DNA of 64,000 nucleotides from Hortaea werneckii (GCA_037044905.1 JBAOKB010000166.1:372001-436000), one strand, 5' to 3'; positions 21,921 to 33,264 are shown, counted from the stretch's first letter. The notes: a model not told the origin generated them from the letters alone. Numbers and translations: made by a program.

Positions 21921-23219
21921 ATGGCTCCATTAAAGAGCTGGCTAAACATCGATTCTAGCAGCCATTTCTCCATCCACAACTTGCCGTTTGGTATAATTTC
22001 TACTGCTCGAAACCTCGACGCTCATGTCGCCGTTGCCATTGGGGACTATGCATTGGATCTGCACACCTTTTCACAGCACAATGGATTCGCCTCCCTGTCC
22101 ATGATTCAGCCTCACCAGGCAGTCTTCTCGCAGAACACGCTGAATGCATTCGCCGCACTTGGCAGACCAATGCATAGAGTCGTACGAGAGTACTTGCAGA
22201 GTGTGTTACTTGAGAATGGCCCTTTCTCCGACATACTGCAAAACAACGATGAGCTACGCAAGCTTGTCTTGATACCTCTAAAGGACTGTCAAATGCACCT
22301 ACCCATGGCAATCGGCGACTACACTGATTTCTACGCTGGCTTGCACCATGCATACAACGTCGGTGTACTCTTTCGCGGGCCTCAAAATGCATTGCAGCCT
22401 AACTACAAGTACCTACCTGTAGGATATCACGGGCGTGCTTCCAGCGTTGTTGTCTCTGGCACACCGATTACAAGACCTAATGGCCAGATCTTACTGGACC
22501 CTGGAGCTGAAACTAAGCACCCAAGCGTCAGTCCTAGTCGGAAATTGGACATCGAGTTAGAGCTTGGATGCTTCGTATGCAGACCCTCTGCACTTGGTCA
22601 GCCAGTTGGCATCGACCGAGCGCCTGAGCACTTGTTTGGGATGGTATTGATGAACGACTGGTCAGCGCGGGATATACAGGCCTGGGAATATGTGCCGCTT
22701 GGGCCTTTCAACAGTAAGAACTTCGGCACGACGATCAGTCCCTGGGTGGTGCTCATGGATGCTCTGGAGCCCTTTGCAACAGTCGGGATCGAGAATGAGG
22801 TTCCTCAAATGCCGTACCTGGACGAGAGGGATCGGAAGTCTCACTTCGCTATCGACCTTACCGTAAGTCTTACTACAAGTTCGGGCAAGATGTCGCAGCT
22901 CTCCAAGACATCGGCGAAGAATCTATTATTCTCGTTCCCGCAGATGCTAGCACATCACTCAGTTGGTGGCTGTCCCTTTAAGGTGGGTGACTTGATGGGT
23001 TCAGGAACTATCAGTGGGAAGTCAAAATCGGAGAAGGGGTGCTTGTTGGAGCAGACCGAGAACGGTAAGGTGGAAGTGGATCTCGAAGGTGGTGAGAGGC
23101 GCAAGTTCTTACAAGACGGTGATGTCGTAAGCATATCCGGTGCATGCGGTGAGCCTGGCGCCCTGGTTGGCTTTGGAGAATGCGTCGGAGAGATACGTCC
23201 GGCGCCGGTGCTGCAGTGA
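21921..23219 (+). CDS. fahA: fumarylacetoacetase
   Basis: Intronless gene of 432 residues. The enzyme hydrolyses fumarylacetoacetate to fumarate and acetoacetate, the last step of tyrosine catabolism. An SH3-like N-terminal domain (about 1-120) is followed by the FAH fold. DYTDFYAG carries a metal-binding Asp, and GLHHAYNVGVLFRG carries the catalytic His; the usual Ala-Thr-Asn reads Ala-Tyr-Asn here. YHGRASSVVVSG, DIELELG (metal-binding Glu) and MNDWSARDIQAWEYVPLGPF (metal-binding Asp) follow, with GSGTISG near the end. Length agrees with the family (~420). It is divergent from homogentisate dioxygenase and followed on the same strand by a CYP504. Confidence 0.96.
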   Translation: MAPLKSWLNIDSSSHFSIHNLPFGIISTARNLDAHVAVAIGDYALDLHTFSQHNGFASLSMIQPHQAVFSQNTLNAFAALGRPMHRVVREYLQSVLLENGPFSDILQNNDELRKLVLIPLKDCQMHLPMAIGDYTDFYAGLHHAYNVGVLFRGPQNALQPNYKYLPVGYHGRASSVVVSGTPITRPNGQILLDPGAETKHPSVSPSRKLDIELELGCFVCRPSALGQPVGIDRAPEHLFGMVLMNDWSARDIQAWEYVPLGPFNSKNFGTTISPWVVLMDALEPFATVGIENEVPQMPYLDERDRKSHFAIDLTVSLTTSSGKMSQLSKTSAKNLLFSFPQMLAHHSVGGCPFKVGDLMGSGTISGKSKSEKGCLLEQTENGKVEVDLEGGERRKFLQDGDVVSISGACGEPGALVGFGECVGEIRPAPVLQ

Positions 23220-23870
23220 GCCCCTATCAAGCCTCTTTTGTGAGAATACATGTGCCGCATTCAAATCGAAGCGTCTGCAGACCCTATGTGCTTCCTTGAG
23301 TTTGAACAAAATGATCTTCTGATCCAATGTGATGTCGCTATTGTGCAGCTGTTCCGTAGACCTCGCGGATATATAGTCTCCGGCAAGCCCCAGTACCTCC
23401 TCTAGTCTTCGTTATAGTAATTCGCCCCAGTATTACAGGATCGGGGTGAAACGACCCCATTATTTCCTTAATGACTCGCCTGGATTTTTGGTCTGTGTTG
23501 GAACACTGGACGAAGCTCCGCATTCCCTGAGCGGAAAGGGTTCCGTTCACTGGGCCGTACACTTTGCAACTCCGCACGAGACAACGGCAACTCTCCGCCC
23601 TCAGCTCTTGGGGCTACACTATCCTCACGAGAGCTGAGCCGAGCTGTTGAATGACAACCAATAGGCATGTAGATACAGTCATCCCCGGTGTGCCAGCGGG
23701 GTGCGAGCTCCACGATACTCCCTCGACTCCTCACCTTGCCTCCGAGAAATGGACTTCTTTCGGAGCAGGCACGGGTCGTCAATGAGGTACTAGTAGGTCC
23801 ATCATCTCTCCTCAGATCAGTAGCACTAGTTCGCCATCGTACCGAACGCATCCATTGCACTCACCAAGCA
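23220..23870. other. intergenic space fahA to CYP504
   Basis: The 651 bases hold the fahA 3' UTR and the CYP504 promoter. In-frame codons upstream of the P450 start (from 23688) are open but lack membrane-anchor character and are taken as leader. No other gene or repeat is seen. Confidence 0.5.
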
Positions 23871-25600
23871 ATGGCTCAATCGGAGCAACAGCAGAGCCTA
23901 CTTGGGCTTCTCACCTCTCCTACCGTCTTACCCTTCTTTCTCCTGGCTGTTTTGTATACTGCTATCCGTGTACTTGACAGCACTGATGTGCCGGAGATCA
24001 AGAACTTACCCAAGATTCCGGGGTTGCCAATACTAGGCAACCTGCACCAGCTTGGACAGTATCACGCCAGGGTAGCCCAGGAATGGAGCAAGAAGTACGG
24101 CCCCGTCTTCCAGGTCCGAATGGGCAACCGCCGGATCATCTTCGCGAACACATTCGACAGCGTAAGGAACCTCTGGATCACAAACCAGTCTGCCTTGATC
24201 AGCCGTCCAAAGCTGCACACCTTTCACAGCGTCGTCAGCAGCTCGGAAGGGTTCACTATTGGCACTAGCCCTTGGGATGAAAGCTGCAAGGCAAGGCGTA
24301 AGACAGCCGCCACAGCTCTCAACAGGCCTGCGGTACAGAGCTACATGCCAATTCTTGACTATGAATCCACCAAAAGCATCAAAGAGATGCTACTCGACAG
24401 TAAATACGGGGAGATCGATCTCGACCCAAATGCGTACTTCACCCGCTTTGCACTGTCAGTGTCGTTGACTTTGAATTACGGAGTTAAGATTGAAGGCAAC
24501 GTCAACGATGAAATGTGAGCGCCTGATGGTCCCTCGGGCTGCTATGTTCAAAACACAGCTAACTTAGCGGTTTAGGTTGAAAGAGATCACTCACGTCGAG
24601 CGCATGGTCTCGAACTACCGCTCGACGAGCAACAACTGGGCCGATTATGTTCCGTTACTGCGTTTGAAGCCGGGCGGCAATACTAAGCCTCTGGAGTATA
24701 AGAAGCGAAGGGCCGCGTACATGTACAAGCTGCTCAACATGCTCAAGGCGCGCATCGACGAAGGTACCGATGTCCCCTGTATCACCGGCAATGTCCTGAA
24801 GGATCCTGAAGTCAAGCTCAACGATGGTAAGTGAAACACCCGTTGATGATGGGCCCAGGGATGAATTGCTGATTCGCATTCCAGCTGAGATCATGAGCAT
24901 TGGACTTACTATGGTATCTGCTGGTCTGGACACACTTCCCGGCAATCTCATCATGTGCATCGCCTACATGGGCAGCGAACATGGGCAATACATCCAGCAG
25001 CGAGCCCTCGAGGAGATCAAAAAGGTCTACCCAAACAATGATGCGTGGGAGCGTTGTCTCCACGAGGAGAAGGTCCCGTACATTACCGCACTTGTTAAAG
25101 AGACCCTTCGGTTCTGGTCTGTCATTCCGATCTGTCTCCCACGAGCCAGTGTGAAGGATATCAAATGGGGCGATGCGATCATCCCCGCCGGCACAAGCTT
25201 CTATATGAACGCCTACGCCGCACACTACGACGACTCGCACTTCAAGTCGCCCTACAGTTTTGACCCTGAGAGGTACATACAAGATGAGTCTATTGATGAC
25301 GCTGCAGCTTTCAGAGGAACGCCACACTATGGATACGGAGCGGGCAGTCGTATGTGCATCGGCTCACACTTGGCAAACAGAGAGCTGTACACAGCTTTCT
25401 TACGGATGATCGTGGCGTTTGAGATCGTGCCGCCTAAGAACCCAAAGGATGACGCGATTTTGGACGCGCTGGACTGTAGTCAGTTTCCTACGAGTCTTAC
25501 CTTGGACCCAAAACCGTTCAAGGTCGGAATCAAGGTGCGTGACCGAGCGATGGTGGAGCGCTGGATCGCAGATAGTGAAGAGCGCACGAAGCATCTGTGA
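23871..25600 (+). CDS. cytochrome P450, CYP504 family (phenylacetate hydroxylase type)
   Basis: Three exons (23871-24514, 24576-24826, 24885-25600) with 61- and 58-bp introns give 536 residues. An N-terminal membrane anchor (about 15-35) is followed by the PKIPGLPILGNLHQLG hinge. The I-helix is SIGLTMVSAGLDTLPGN, the ExxR is KETLR, the PERF motif is DPERY, and the haem loop is YGAGSRMCIGSHLANRELY with the Cys thiolate. The conserved I-helix and haem loop match CYP504, whose members hydroxylate phenylacetate (PhacA) or 3-hydroxy-/3,4-dihydroxyphenylacetate (PhacB, giving homogentisate). Location beside hmgA and fahA favours the PhacB-like role, but the subfamily cannot be settled without alignment. 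Confidence 0.88.
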
Positions 25601-25796
25601 TGTCTAGCTAGGCATCGATAGGAAGCATGGTTCAATTAAGCTTATGGTACATGAGTTTCACATGCCCGTCAGTCTCCTAGCACCTCTGAAGCAGTAGAGA
25701 GGTGCACTTCTGATCTCCACATTCCTTTCCGGTCTGTGCCCACATGAGATCCTTTCAGCGGCAGTGGTTTCCCTTCAAGTCCCTTTCGCACGTCCA

Positions 25797-27606
25797 CTAG
25801 CTTCCCGGTGTCGTCAAGTCCGAGCTCGCACGTAGTATCTCCCTGCCTACAGAATACCTCCTGACAGGCGATGGTGCTGGTAGCAGAGCCTTGCGCGATT
25901 TGGGAGCCTTTGGCAATTTCGCGCAGACAGCAGGCTTCAGACCTGTCACCTTCTTTGCGCTCTTGGATGGGCTGCTGATTGTAACGACCTTGCCTCTGGC
26001 CTTGCGAGCCATCATGCCCCTCCCGAAGATCACAGCGTGCTGATACTCGGCTGCATCGTAGCCTGCGTCTTGCTCGAACTTGGGGTCTAGAATGGATGTG
26101 CCGATTGTCGAAGAGGTGGAAATGTTGTCCTGGTTGGCCGTGAAAGCATATCCTCGCTGGGCACAACCCGTTCCTCATCGTCCCAGACTCGAAGGGGCGC
26201 CGTCGGGGCCGGCTCAGCTTTTCCAATCTCTCGACGATTAGGTTCACTGGCAGTGAACGTGAGCCAGATCGTCTGGCGCTCGACGTTGGACATCACAAGC
26301 AGATGTTCTCTCCTGGGTAGGCAGTACGCGAGCTGGAGACCGAGAGTGGCCATCATGGCAATGGCGCCGATAACATCGTGCGTGTTGATCTCGACATGAC
26401 GAAGCATGTTGCGGCTGCTTTGTGACAAGGTGGCAAGCCAAGCGGGTGCCCGATCACGGTAGTCGTAAGTCCCCTTGAGCAAGAACCTGTTCTCTTTGTA
26501 GTACACGCTGAGGGCTTCGCTCCTGAATTGACGATTGGTCATGGTAAGGGGTGGCTGAACAGACACGGCATCGACGTCGCATTTTCCACAGCCGCATACC
26601 AGGACTTCATGGCTCTCGACCAGCACGAGACCGAATATCCGCTTGCGCAGCTCTTGTGGTAGTCTTTCGAGTCCAGACTTGTGACGCCGGGGCATGCTGA
26701 AGTTCTTCGAAGCACCTCGCGGAGGAATCTCGAGCCGTGAAGTGGGCACTGGAGGCTTAAGCAACTCGAACCGCGTGCCCTTGACATGGTACGATCCCCG
26801 CTTTATATGTGTCGAAGACATGTCGTCCTTCGCAATCGCTGGCAGCCTGACTTTGCGTGGAATGAGTTGAAAGCAGCTCTTGGGGCTATGATTGTGTTGA
26901 ACCTGGTTCTCGGGTCGAGCGGAGCGAATCACCAGCTGATTATCCACGGCGCTCTTCATAGAGAAGTTGCGGTATCCTATCCGCCTATGCTCTGGTTGCT
27001 TTGGCTGCGCTTGTGTCGAACGTCGGAGCCCAAAGTCGAACATGGACTTGGATTGCTGCAGACCAGAAGGCCGCTTGTTGCCCCAGTCGTTCCGGCTTTC
27101 GTGCTGCGCAGCGTCAGGGGTGGTGCAATCCTGATCAAGGCCGTCGATGCTCTTGGGGACGAGGCCTCGTTGCTACGTAAAAATCTCTCCCTCACTGCTT
27201 CAGTAGTTTGGCTCAGAATCCTGAACGATCCCATTCTTCCATTAATCGCCACTTGCTGGTGGCCTGTAGGCTTCAGATGATCCGTAGCCCCATCAAATCC
27301 AGACTCCGTGCCAGTGGGCAATCCTTTCGCTCTCTGATCCTGAGAAGGGTTTTTCATCTGCTCTTCATCTCGCTCTGGCTCCGCCACGCTCAGTCTCCTC
27401 AAACTCCATCGTCGCTTACCTTGTTTACCCTCTGCAGCAGCTCGACCTGCCAGATACCTGTTCGTGCGCTCGCCATCTGCCAGGCACGCAGCGAACTTCT
27501 CCATCTCAGTGTCGGATTCTTCGCTGGTGTCGGTGTTGCTCTTGCTCCCGTACGGTCTGCTCTTGGCGGGTGAAACGTCTTGAATGAAAGGGGCTGAGTA
27601 GAACAT
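25797..27606 (-). CDS. 2EXR/F-box-like fungal protein, two apparent frameshifts
   Basis: Three consecutive frames appear to form one gene of about 603 residues. The N-terminal part (27606 to about 27157) is a charged disordered region starting MFYSAPFIQDVSP. The middle part carries the recognisable element LERLPQELRKRIFGLVLV followed by MTNRQFRSEALSVYYKENRF, the layout of the 2EXR/F-box-like family of Pezizomycotina, often of unknown function. The C-terminal part is basic (MMARKARGKVVTISSPSKS) and ends at 25797. Frames change at a GGGG run (27155-27158) and a GGG run (26159-26161); one extra base at each restores a single frame. For the first junction a 65-bp intron (GTGAGG...ATCAG) is an alternative. 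Function is unknown; a substrate-adaptor role is only a guess from the fold. Confidence 0.6.
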
Positions 27607-28293
27607 GGTCGGCTTCTTCGCTCAGTCAGGCTCTACAGTCCGAGCGCACCCCGAGCCCATCTTCGACTTACACTCAGCGTAAATGCAGTACTTACTCAAT
27701 GCGAATCCAGCTTCATCACCATTCGAATGTTTCGTTGCTGACCACCGTGGGCGAAATTGAAGTTTTTGACGACAGTTGACGACCGGGTCGATTCAACCCT
27801 CCAGAGCGAATGTAGACCGACCTGTGAATGAGAATCAAAGAACAAACCTCCGTGCGCTCAACAATTTGTGCCGTTTGCAGGACGTGTACTGAGGTCAACA
27901 GGAGGTACAGCGCCCAATCAAAGCTTAACTTCCGCACAAACAAAAGGACCCCTCACCCCGCCCCTCAACCCGTCCTTTGCAAAGACTCGATATTTCTCGG
28001 AACTGTAAGGGAGAAGAGAGACAGAATAAAATCAAGCACCAACCTCAAAGCAATTTGATCCATTTGAGCTCTAGCTGTCGAGCTCTTCGCTGCTATGCTA
28101 ATCGCCATGCAGCAGTCTCATGCACTCATCTCTCTCTTCGTAGCTTTTGCGCCAGCGCTATGCAGTTGTGCTTCTCGATCCCTTGAAACTCCTGAACTCC
28201 GTCGCATAATTGCATCCCGATAGTTGTAAGCATGGTAGGTCGCCTATTCTGTTCCTAAAGAACATAGGCCATTCGCACTCAGTCCATCATCTT
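27607..28293. other. intergenic space, F-box-like gene promoter and Mob 3' end
   Basis: The 687 bases separate two leftward genes. They should contain the promoter of the 2EXR/F-box-like gene on the left and the 3' UTR of the Mob gene on the right. No ORF with domain content, repeat or RNA gene is supported. Confidence 0.5.
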
Positions 28294-29553
28294 TCAAGCC
28301 CTCCCCTCCTGGGCAACCTTCTCCTTGTCGGACTTCTCGTTCATCGCGATCGCGGGAGAAGCAGCCGGGTTGCACAGCGGCTGGCCTGCTTGCACCTTCT
28401 CGAGGTCCGGCAGAACGCCCTGCTTCAGCCAGATGTCGATCAATGGCTGCATCGGCTCCATATCCCTCTCGCTCAACAAGCCATACAGACGACCGACGCT
28501 GATGAAGTGCATGAAACACGTGTTGAGCTCGCGGATGCTGCTGGTGTGGTAGAAGAACGGCCAATGCGACCAGTACAGGTGGGCATAGCAACGGAACATT
28601 TGCTTGTACATGTTTCTAACCTCGACCTCGAAGCGCTGGGGAAGCCAGAGGTCTTGCCAAGCCAGTGGGTAGGGTCTGCAGCTGTCTGAGCACTGCTTGG
28701 AAGCGGGGGCGCGCTCGCGAAGCTCTCAGTCGGGAAAATGTTCGGGTCTTGAATCTTGCCGTTGACCCAGGTCTGAATGTGCTTGATGTAGGTCGGAGCA
28801 GGAAGGTTGATGGGGTTGCGGTTCGTATCAATCCACATGTACACGGTTCTGCGAAGTGTCAGCTGCAGTACCAAAGTAGAATACATATAGTTTTGGATGA
28901 ACTTACGCGCCAGCACTCATGGCAGGACACTCGCGCTCGTTGCAGACACTCAGCCCAGTACTGCGGTCTTCCACTTGTACGCACCTCAGCATGCCTGTCA
29001 GCAGCCTAATTTGCTCCACAGCTGTACACAATAGCATTAGCATAGTTACAATCGCACTAATCACTTCGCGAGACTGACCCTGATGAGCGACCCATTCGCC
29101 TTCCTCAATGAGAATCGGCTTGGCGGCCAGCGTCATGAAATTACCCTTGACGATGAAGCCAGAATTCTGCTCACGGAAGAATAGCGGAATTTTGCCCTGT
29201 GCCTTCATGGCTTGGTGCGAAGCAGCCTCATTGGCGGCCGTGTTCTGCGTCAGACTCGGGCTTGGAGGGGCGGACGGAATGGAAGGCGCATTGACTTGAG
29301 GTTGACTGTAAGTCGATGGCGACGCGTTGTTCGCGCGGCTTGCTGGGGCCGGCTGGTTACGAGCTTGATTGTTGGTACCTCCACGCCCAAAGGCACGACT
29401 GTTGGAATTCATTGCGTCAGCAAGCTTCTTGATACGCAACTCAGCAATGTCAGCGAGCAGGTCCGGGTCGTATTGGCTGAGATCACCAGGCGGCTGCTCA
29501 GGCAACCCGTAGTACGGAAGCTCGAAGCCGTACAGAAATATGGTGGGCTCCAT
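28294..29553 (-). CDS. Mob1/phocein-family protein, one apparent frameshift
   Basis: Three exons (29079-29553, 28907-29021, 28294-28848) with introns of 57 and 58 bp give about 381 residues once one base is restored. Mob proteins are kinase co-activators or scaffolds (Mob1 with Dbf2, Mob2 with Cbk1/COT1, Mob3/phocein in STRIPAK). The zinc site is visible: CNERECPAMSAG supplies two Cys and HLYWSH supplies two His (H-x4-H). IQTWVNGKIQDPNIFPTE, NTCFMHFISVGRLYGLL and EPMQPLIDIWLKQGVLP are also typical. The N-terminal ~120 residues are disordered and fungal-specific. After HWLGKTSGF the frame shifts at a GGGG run (28638-28641, plus strand) and continues as RFEVEVRNMYKQMFRCYAH. Which Mob class it is cannot be settled here; it does not look like canonical Mob1. 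Confidence 0.8.
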
Positions 29554-30731
29554 TTGATGTGTGGGCAGCAGTACGGTCAGTGGGCAGGAGCAGGTTAGTG
29601 GTATGGTCAGAGAGTTGTCAGAAACAAGTCGCCGTGACGTGGAATGAGGCCTGCAAAGTGAACCGGACACGGACCTCGCCGTCGCGACTGCCTATTATCA
29701 TGTGAAAAACGTCGTCACGCGGCCATCGCGGCTTCCTTTTATGGAACATAGGCGTCACCTGCGATGGACTCACGAGCCAACTTTGAACCACTGACCCTAG
29801 TGCTTAACCGGTCACCGGATCATGTTGTGATGTCACAGCGGCTCAATGTGAGGTTCCCAGGAGGAGCCTCACGGGCAAGGCAGGCCTTGGAGATCCTGAC
29901 AGAGCATTTGGTTGCTGAGTTAGTAGTGGCGAAAAATCCCGGATGTCAGGTCCTAATGTTTGAATTCAGAGCCAGTAGGCTGTCCAGAGGTTGACACTAG
30001 CCTTGGCATGTTGCATGTATTGTCGCTCCTTGAGTGGCAGAGCCTGTGCCGGGCGTGTACGCAAATGCAGGCAAAGACCAGTGGTAGTTCGTCCCGTGAA
30101 GGCCTGGAGCTCGCAATGGCCTGACGCCGATGACTCTTCAGGGTGTATGCGTCCAGGACATAACAAGGACTGCTGCTCGCTGTTCGCCACTCATTGCCCG
30201 CCCCTGCTGCTGTGGGTGAATGCAGAAGTTTAAAAACAACTTACAGATTGCTCATCCAATTGGACATCTTTGCTGCTTGAGGACCCGTTCGGTCTCGAAG
30301 TTGCCCTTTCCTGATGCCTCGCTCTGAACGGGGGATATCGAATGTGTTGCAAGCCTGGCTGGTGAAAATTGTCCAGGTCGCGGTTTATTGTAAAGGCAGG
30401 AGCTGTCAGGAGTTCACAAGGAGACAGGGCATGTCGGTCTAGCCCAACTGGGGGCGCGGCTGTCGGCGTCACGGGCCGCAGCCTTAGCCGCTACGCTAAA
30501 GGCGCGCTCTATCGAAGCTCAAGCGACGTGCATTGTGAATGTGAAGAAGCGCCGGACAACCTGCTGCCCTTGTCCTTGCAATTCACTCACTCTCTTGCCG
30601 CAACGCAACTGCAGCGCGCTATTTGCGAGAGTCGTGTGTGTGTGTGTGTCCCTGACCCTTAACATCGATAGTCAGCCACTCCCAAAACATCTTATCCTTG
30701 GAACAGATCATCCAAGAGGAGACCACACGAC
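29554..30731. other. 1.2-kb intergenic space Mob / LEO1, with GT microsatellite
   Basis: Divergent promoters of the Mob gene and LEO1. A (GT)8 microsatellite lies at 30634-30649, about 80 bases upstream of the LEO1 start. Open frames at 29764-29994 and 30369-30662 lack domains or splice partners. A GC-rich stretch near 30440-30510 has local inverted repeats, but no tRNA fold could be closed. Confidence 0.5.
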
Positions 30732-32403
30732 ATGGCGTCCGCTGCCGCTGTTGGTGCCAATGCAGGGCTGTCGCCAGACCACAACAACCTCGAGCAGGAT
30801 GAAGGGAGAGCTGGGGAAGTGACAAGCGCGATTGGCTCAAAGGAAAACGGGGCTGCTGAAGATGGAGATGATGTCGAGGAAAACGAGGACGATGACATTC
30901 GCGGGACTGCGCGGCGGAAGGGCCCAGTGGAGGCGGCGGCCGTGGGTGACCAAGAGGACCAACACGACGAGGAACAGGACGAGGGCGGCGATGACCTCTT
31001 CGGGGAAGACGACGACGAGGCGCCAGTTGAGGAGGACAAGACCGCTCGGCGGCAGCTAGATGATGAGGAGCTGGACTCGGGAGATGATATGGAGCGAAGG
31101 GATAGGGTCGAAGACGCAGAGCCGAGTCAGAACAAGCCATGGAGTCGCAAGAGAGGACCATGATGAGCATCGAGCTGCCCCGGCATCCCGCACCAGAGCC
31201 AAGCGATGGAGAGGTAAGACGATCGCAGAAGGTGAAACCTATGACCGCGTTGCTGACCAGAAGCAGATGTACCTCATGAAAGTGCCAGACTTCATGGGCA
31301 TTGATCCACATGCCTATTCGCACACAACGTTCACCCCACCGACGACCGACCACCACTCCAACAAGCCACCTAGCGCGGCTTTCTCAGTCTACAACACAGC
31401 CATTAGCACGATTCGATGGCGGCACTCACCCTCCGATCCAAAGCAGCTGCAATCCAACGCTAGGGTCTTGCGTTGGTCAGACGGCAGCATGACGCTTCAA
31501 TCAGCCAGTCAACCTACCGTGCAGTATGAGATGGACGGCAAGCCTCTTGCACCACCGCAACGCAATCCAATCAAGCCCACACCAGTTTCAACAACATCAT
31601 CAGGAGGCAGAGGAGGCAGAGCCGGCGATGGCACGGTTCCAGGCGAACGCTATGACCAGAACAAAGACGCTTTCACATATCTCGTTACGCCGACCGAGTC
31701 GAATCCTCCAATGCTTCGAGTCACGAACAAGATCACAGCAGGTCTTAGCGTAAAGCAGAGCGAGGACGTGACTGATGACGCCATTGAGAAATTGCAAGCT
31801 GCGCTAGCAAATGCCGCAAATGCGAAGAAGGTTCAGGGCACGACAGACTTGCAGGTCATTGACGAGGATCCTGAAGCCAAGCGTAGGGAAGCCGAAGAGG
31901 CGATGAGGAAGCAGACGGCCGCAATGAAAAGGCACCAGGCTGCTATTGAGCGGGATCAGGAGAGGCGTGAAAAGGTCACTGGGCGCAGCTCGGGTCGCTC
32001 AGGAGGCGGTGGACTGAACGCGAGTATGCTTGAAGACGAGGAGTTGGGCGGAGGGCGACCACGCAAAGCAGGTACCACGCCTCGCAAGCCAAGGCAGAGG
32101 AGAAACTCGATTTACAGCGAGGACGAGGACTTTGGCCGCAGCAGATTCGGCACAAAGGAGGATGAGTACGATGAAGAGGATGATTTCCTCGCGGGTTCCG
32201 ATGAGGAGGAAGAGGTAGCAGACGATGACGACCCCGATGATGGGATCGTCGAGGAGCCGCGAAGGGAGCGCACGCCCAAGAGAGACAGGCCTGAGCCGGC
32301 TGGAGACGACGATGCTGATGCTGAAGGCGAGGATGACGACGATGCGCCGCAGGCGAGAACAAAGAGAAGAAGGATCGTTGACGAAGACGAGGACGAGGAG
32401 TAG
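30732..32403 (+). CDS. LEO1: PAF1-complex subunit LEO1, one apparent frameshift
   Basis: Two exons (30732-31213, 31267-32403) with a 53-bp intron give about 539 residues after one base is restored. Leo1 is a subunit of the Paf1 complex, which travels with RNA polymerase II and promotes H2B ubiquitination and elongation. The N-terminus is Asp/Glu-rich with DDLFGEDDDE and RRQLDDEELDSGDD, the family's acidic signature. The Leo1 core begins ERTMMSIELPRHPAPEPSDG, crosses the intron and continues KVPDFMGIDPHAYSHTTF, then ARVLRWSDGSMTLQ. The C-terminus is again acidic/basic disorder ending RRRIVDEDEDEE. The frame changes between about 31100 and 31145, with the GGG run at 31105-31107 the simplest site. 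Position of the missing base is less certain than in other genes. Confidence 0.87.
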
Positions 32404-33264
32404 AGGAAACGCATTGGTGAGCAGCAGGGTAATCACAACGTTGCCGTTTTGCATTTCAGCAGGAAGGCTCGGTGGCAAATGATATGGCAATCTGAGCGAT
32501 ATTGCTCTACGGGGGTTTAGACGAAAGATCTTGTACTATTCATGTGAACTACTTAACTTTCAAAATAATGTGGCGGTATTATGATCTCGAAAGCGCGCAC
32601 GTGACCTCACAAAGAGCAAGCTTATTGACAGCTGTTGTCCTCGAATTGGACGATATTCCTGGTCGAACAGTCACAGGATCCTAGTATTGCGCGAGCGATC
32701 ATTATAGACCCGTGTAAAACTAGATAAGACCCAGCCGGCCTGCCCGAGCTGCTCGGTGTTCAACGCGCAATCAGGGGTGAGTAAGCGGGAGTCGCGACTT
32801 CGCCAAGCCCAGTTGGACCCTTGGGTGAGTCCGGAAAGTTGGTCTTCACCGTCGCCGTCGTCGCCTGATCAGCCACAACACCGGCATCCAACCCACAATA
32901 CTCCTCCAATCGACAACTACGGGATCGAGTCCTTGACAAGGTAAGCCATGTCAGTCCAATGGCCCCCCGAAGCGTCAATTCGGGGACACGGTGGCATCGA
33001 GTGGCGGTCGAGGCTCAAAACAACAACTAGACGGAGCATCAACGCGAAAGGCCGACTGCAATGCGAAATGGACACCTTGCGCCATTGGCCAGGCCGCTAC
33101 ATTCACTGCGTCCTTGATAAATGCGCCAAGCCGACGTCGGGGCACATGTGATTGTGTGAACGTGCGCTAACTCAGCTGTCAACATTAGGCTGGTCCTCCC
33201 TTCTACTCCCATTCTAGACAACTACACTACTCCCCTCCGATAACACCGACACTCTACCGCCAAG
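32404..33264. other. intergenic space LEO1 to ARF1
   Basis: The 861 bases hold the LEO1 3' end and the ARF1 promoter and leader. An AAGGTAAGCC at 32938-32947 could be the donor of a 5'-UTR intron for ARF1, which would need transcript data. No coding gene is supported. Confidence 0.45.

Noticed and set aside
27090..27230. 65-bp intron (GTGAGG...ATCAG) as explanation of the first frame change in the 2EXR/F-box-like gene
   Set aside because: Phase fits, but the frames rejoin without loss of plausible coding sequence if one base is added to the GGGG run, the pattern seen in many other genes. Kept as an alternative only.
30440..30515. GC-rich segment with AGCCTTAGCCGCTACGCTAAAGGC resembling a tRNA arm
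   Set aside because: No T-arm consensus and no cloverleaf; treated as local inverted repeat in intergenic DNA.
31105..31142. 38-bp intron in LEO1
   Set aside because: Shorter than any intron accepted in the window (minimum 50 bp) and without a branch site.
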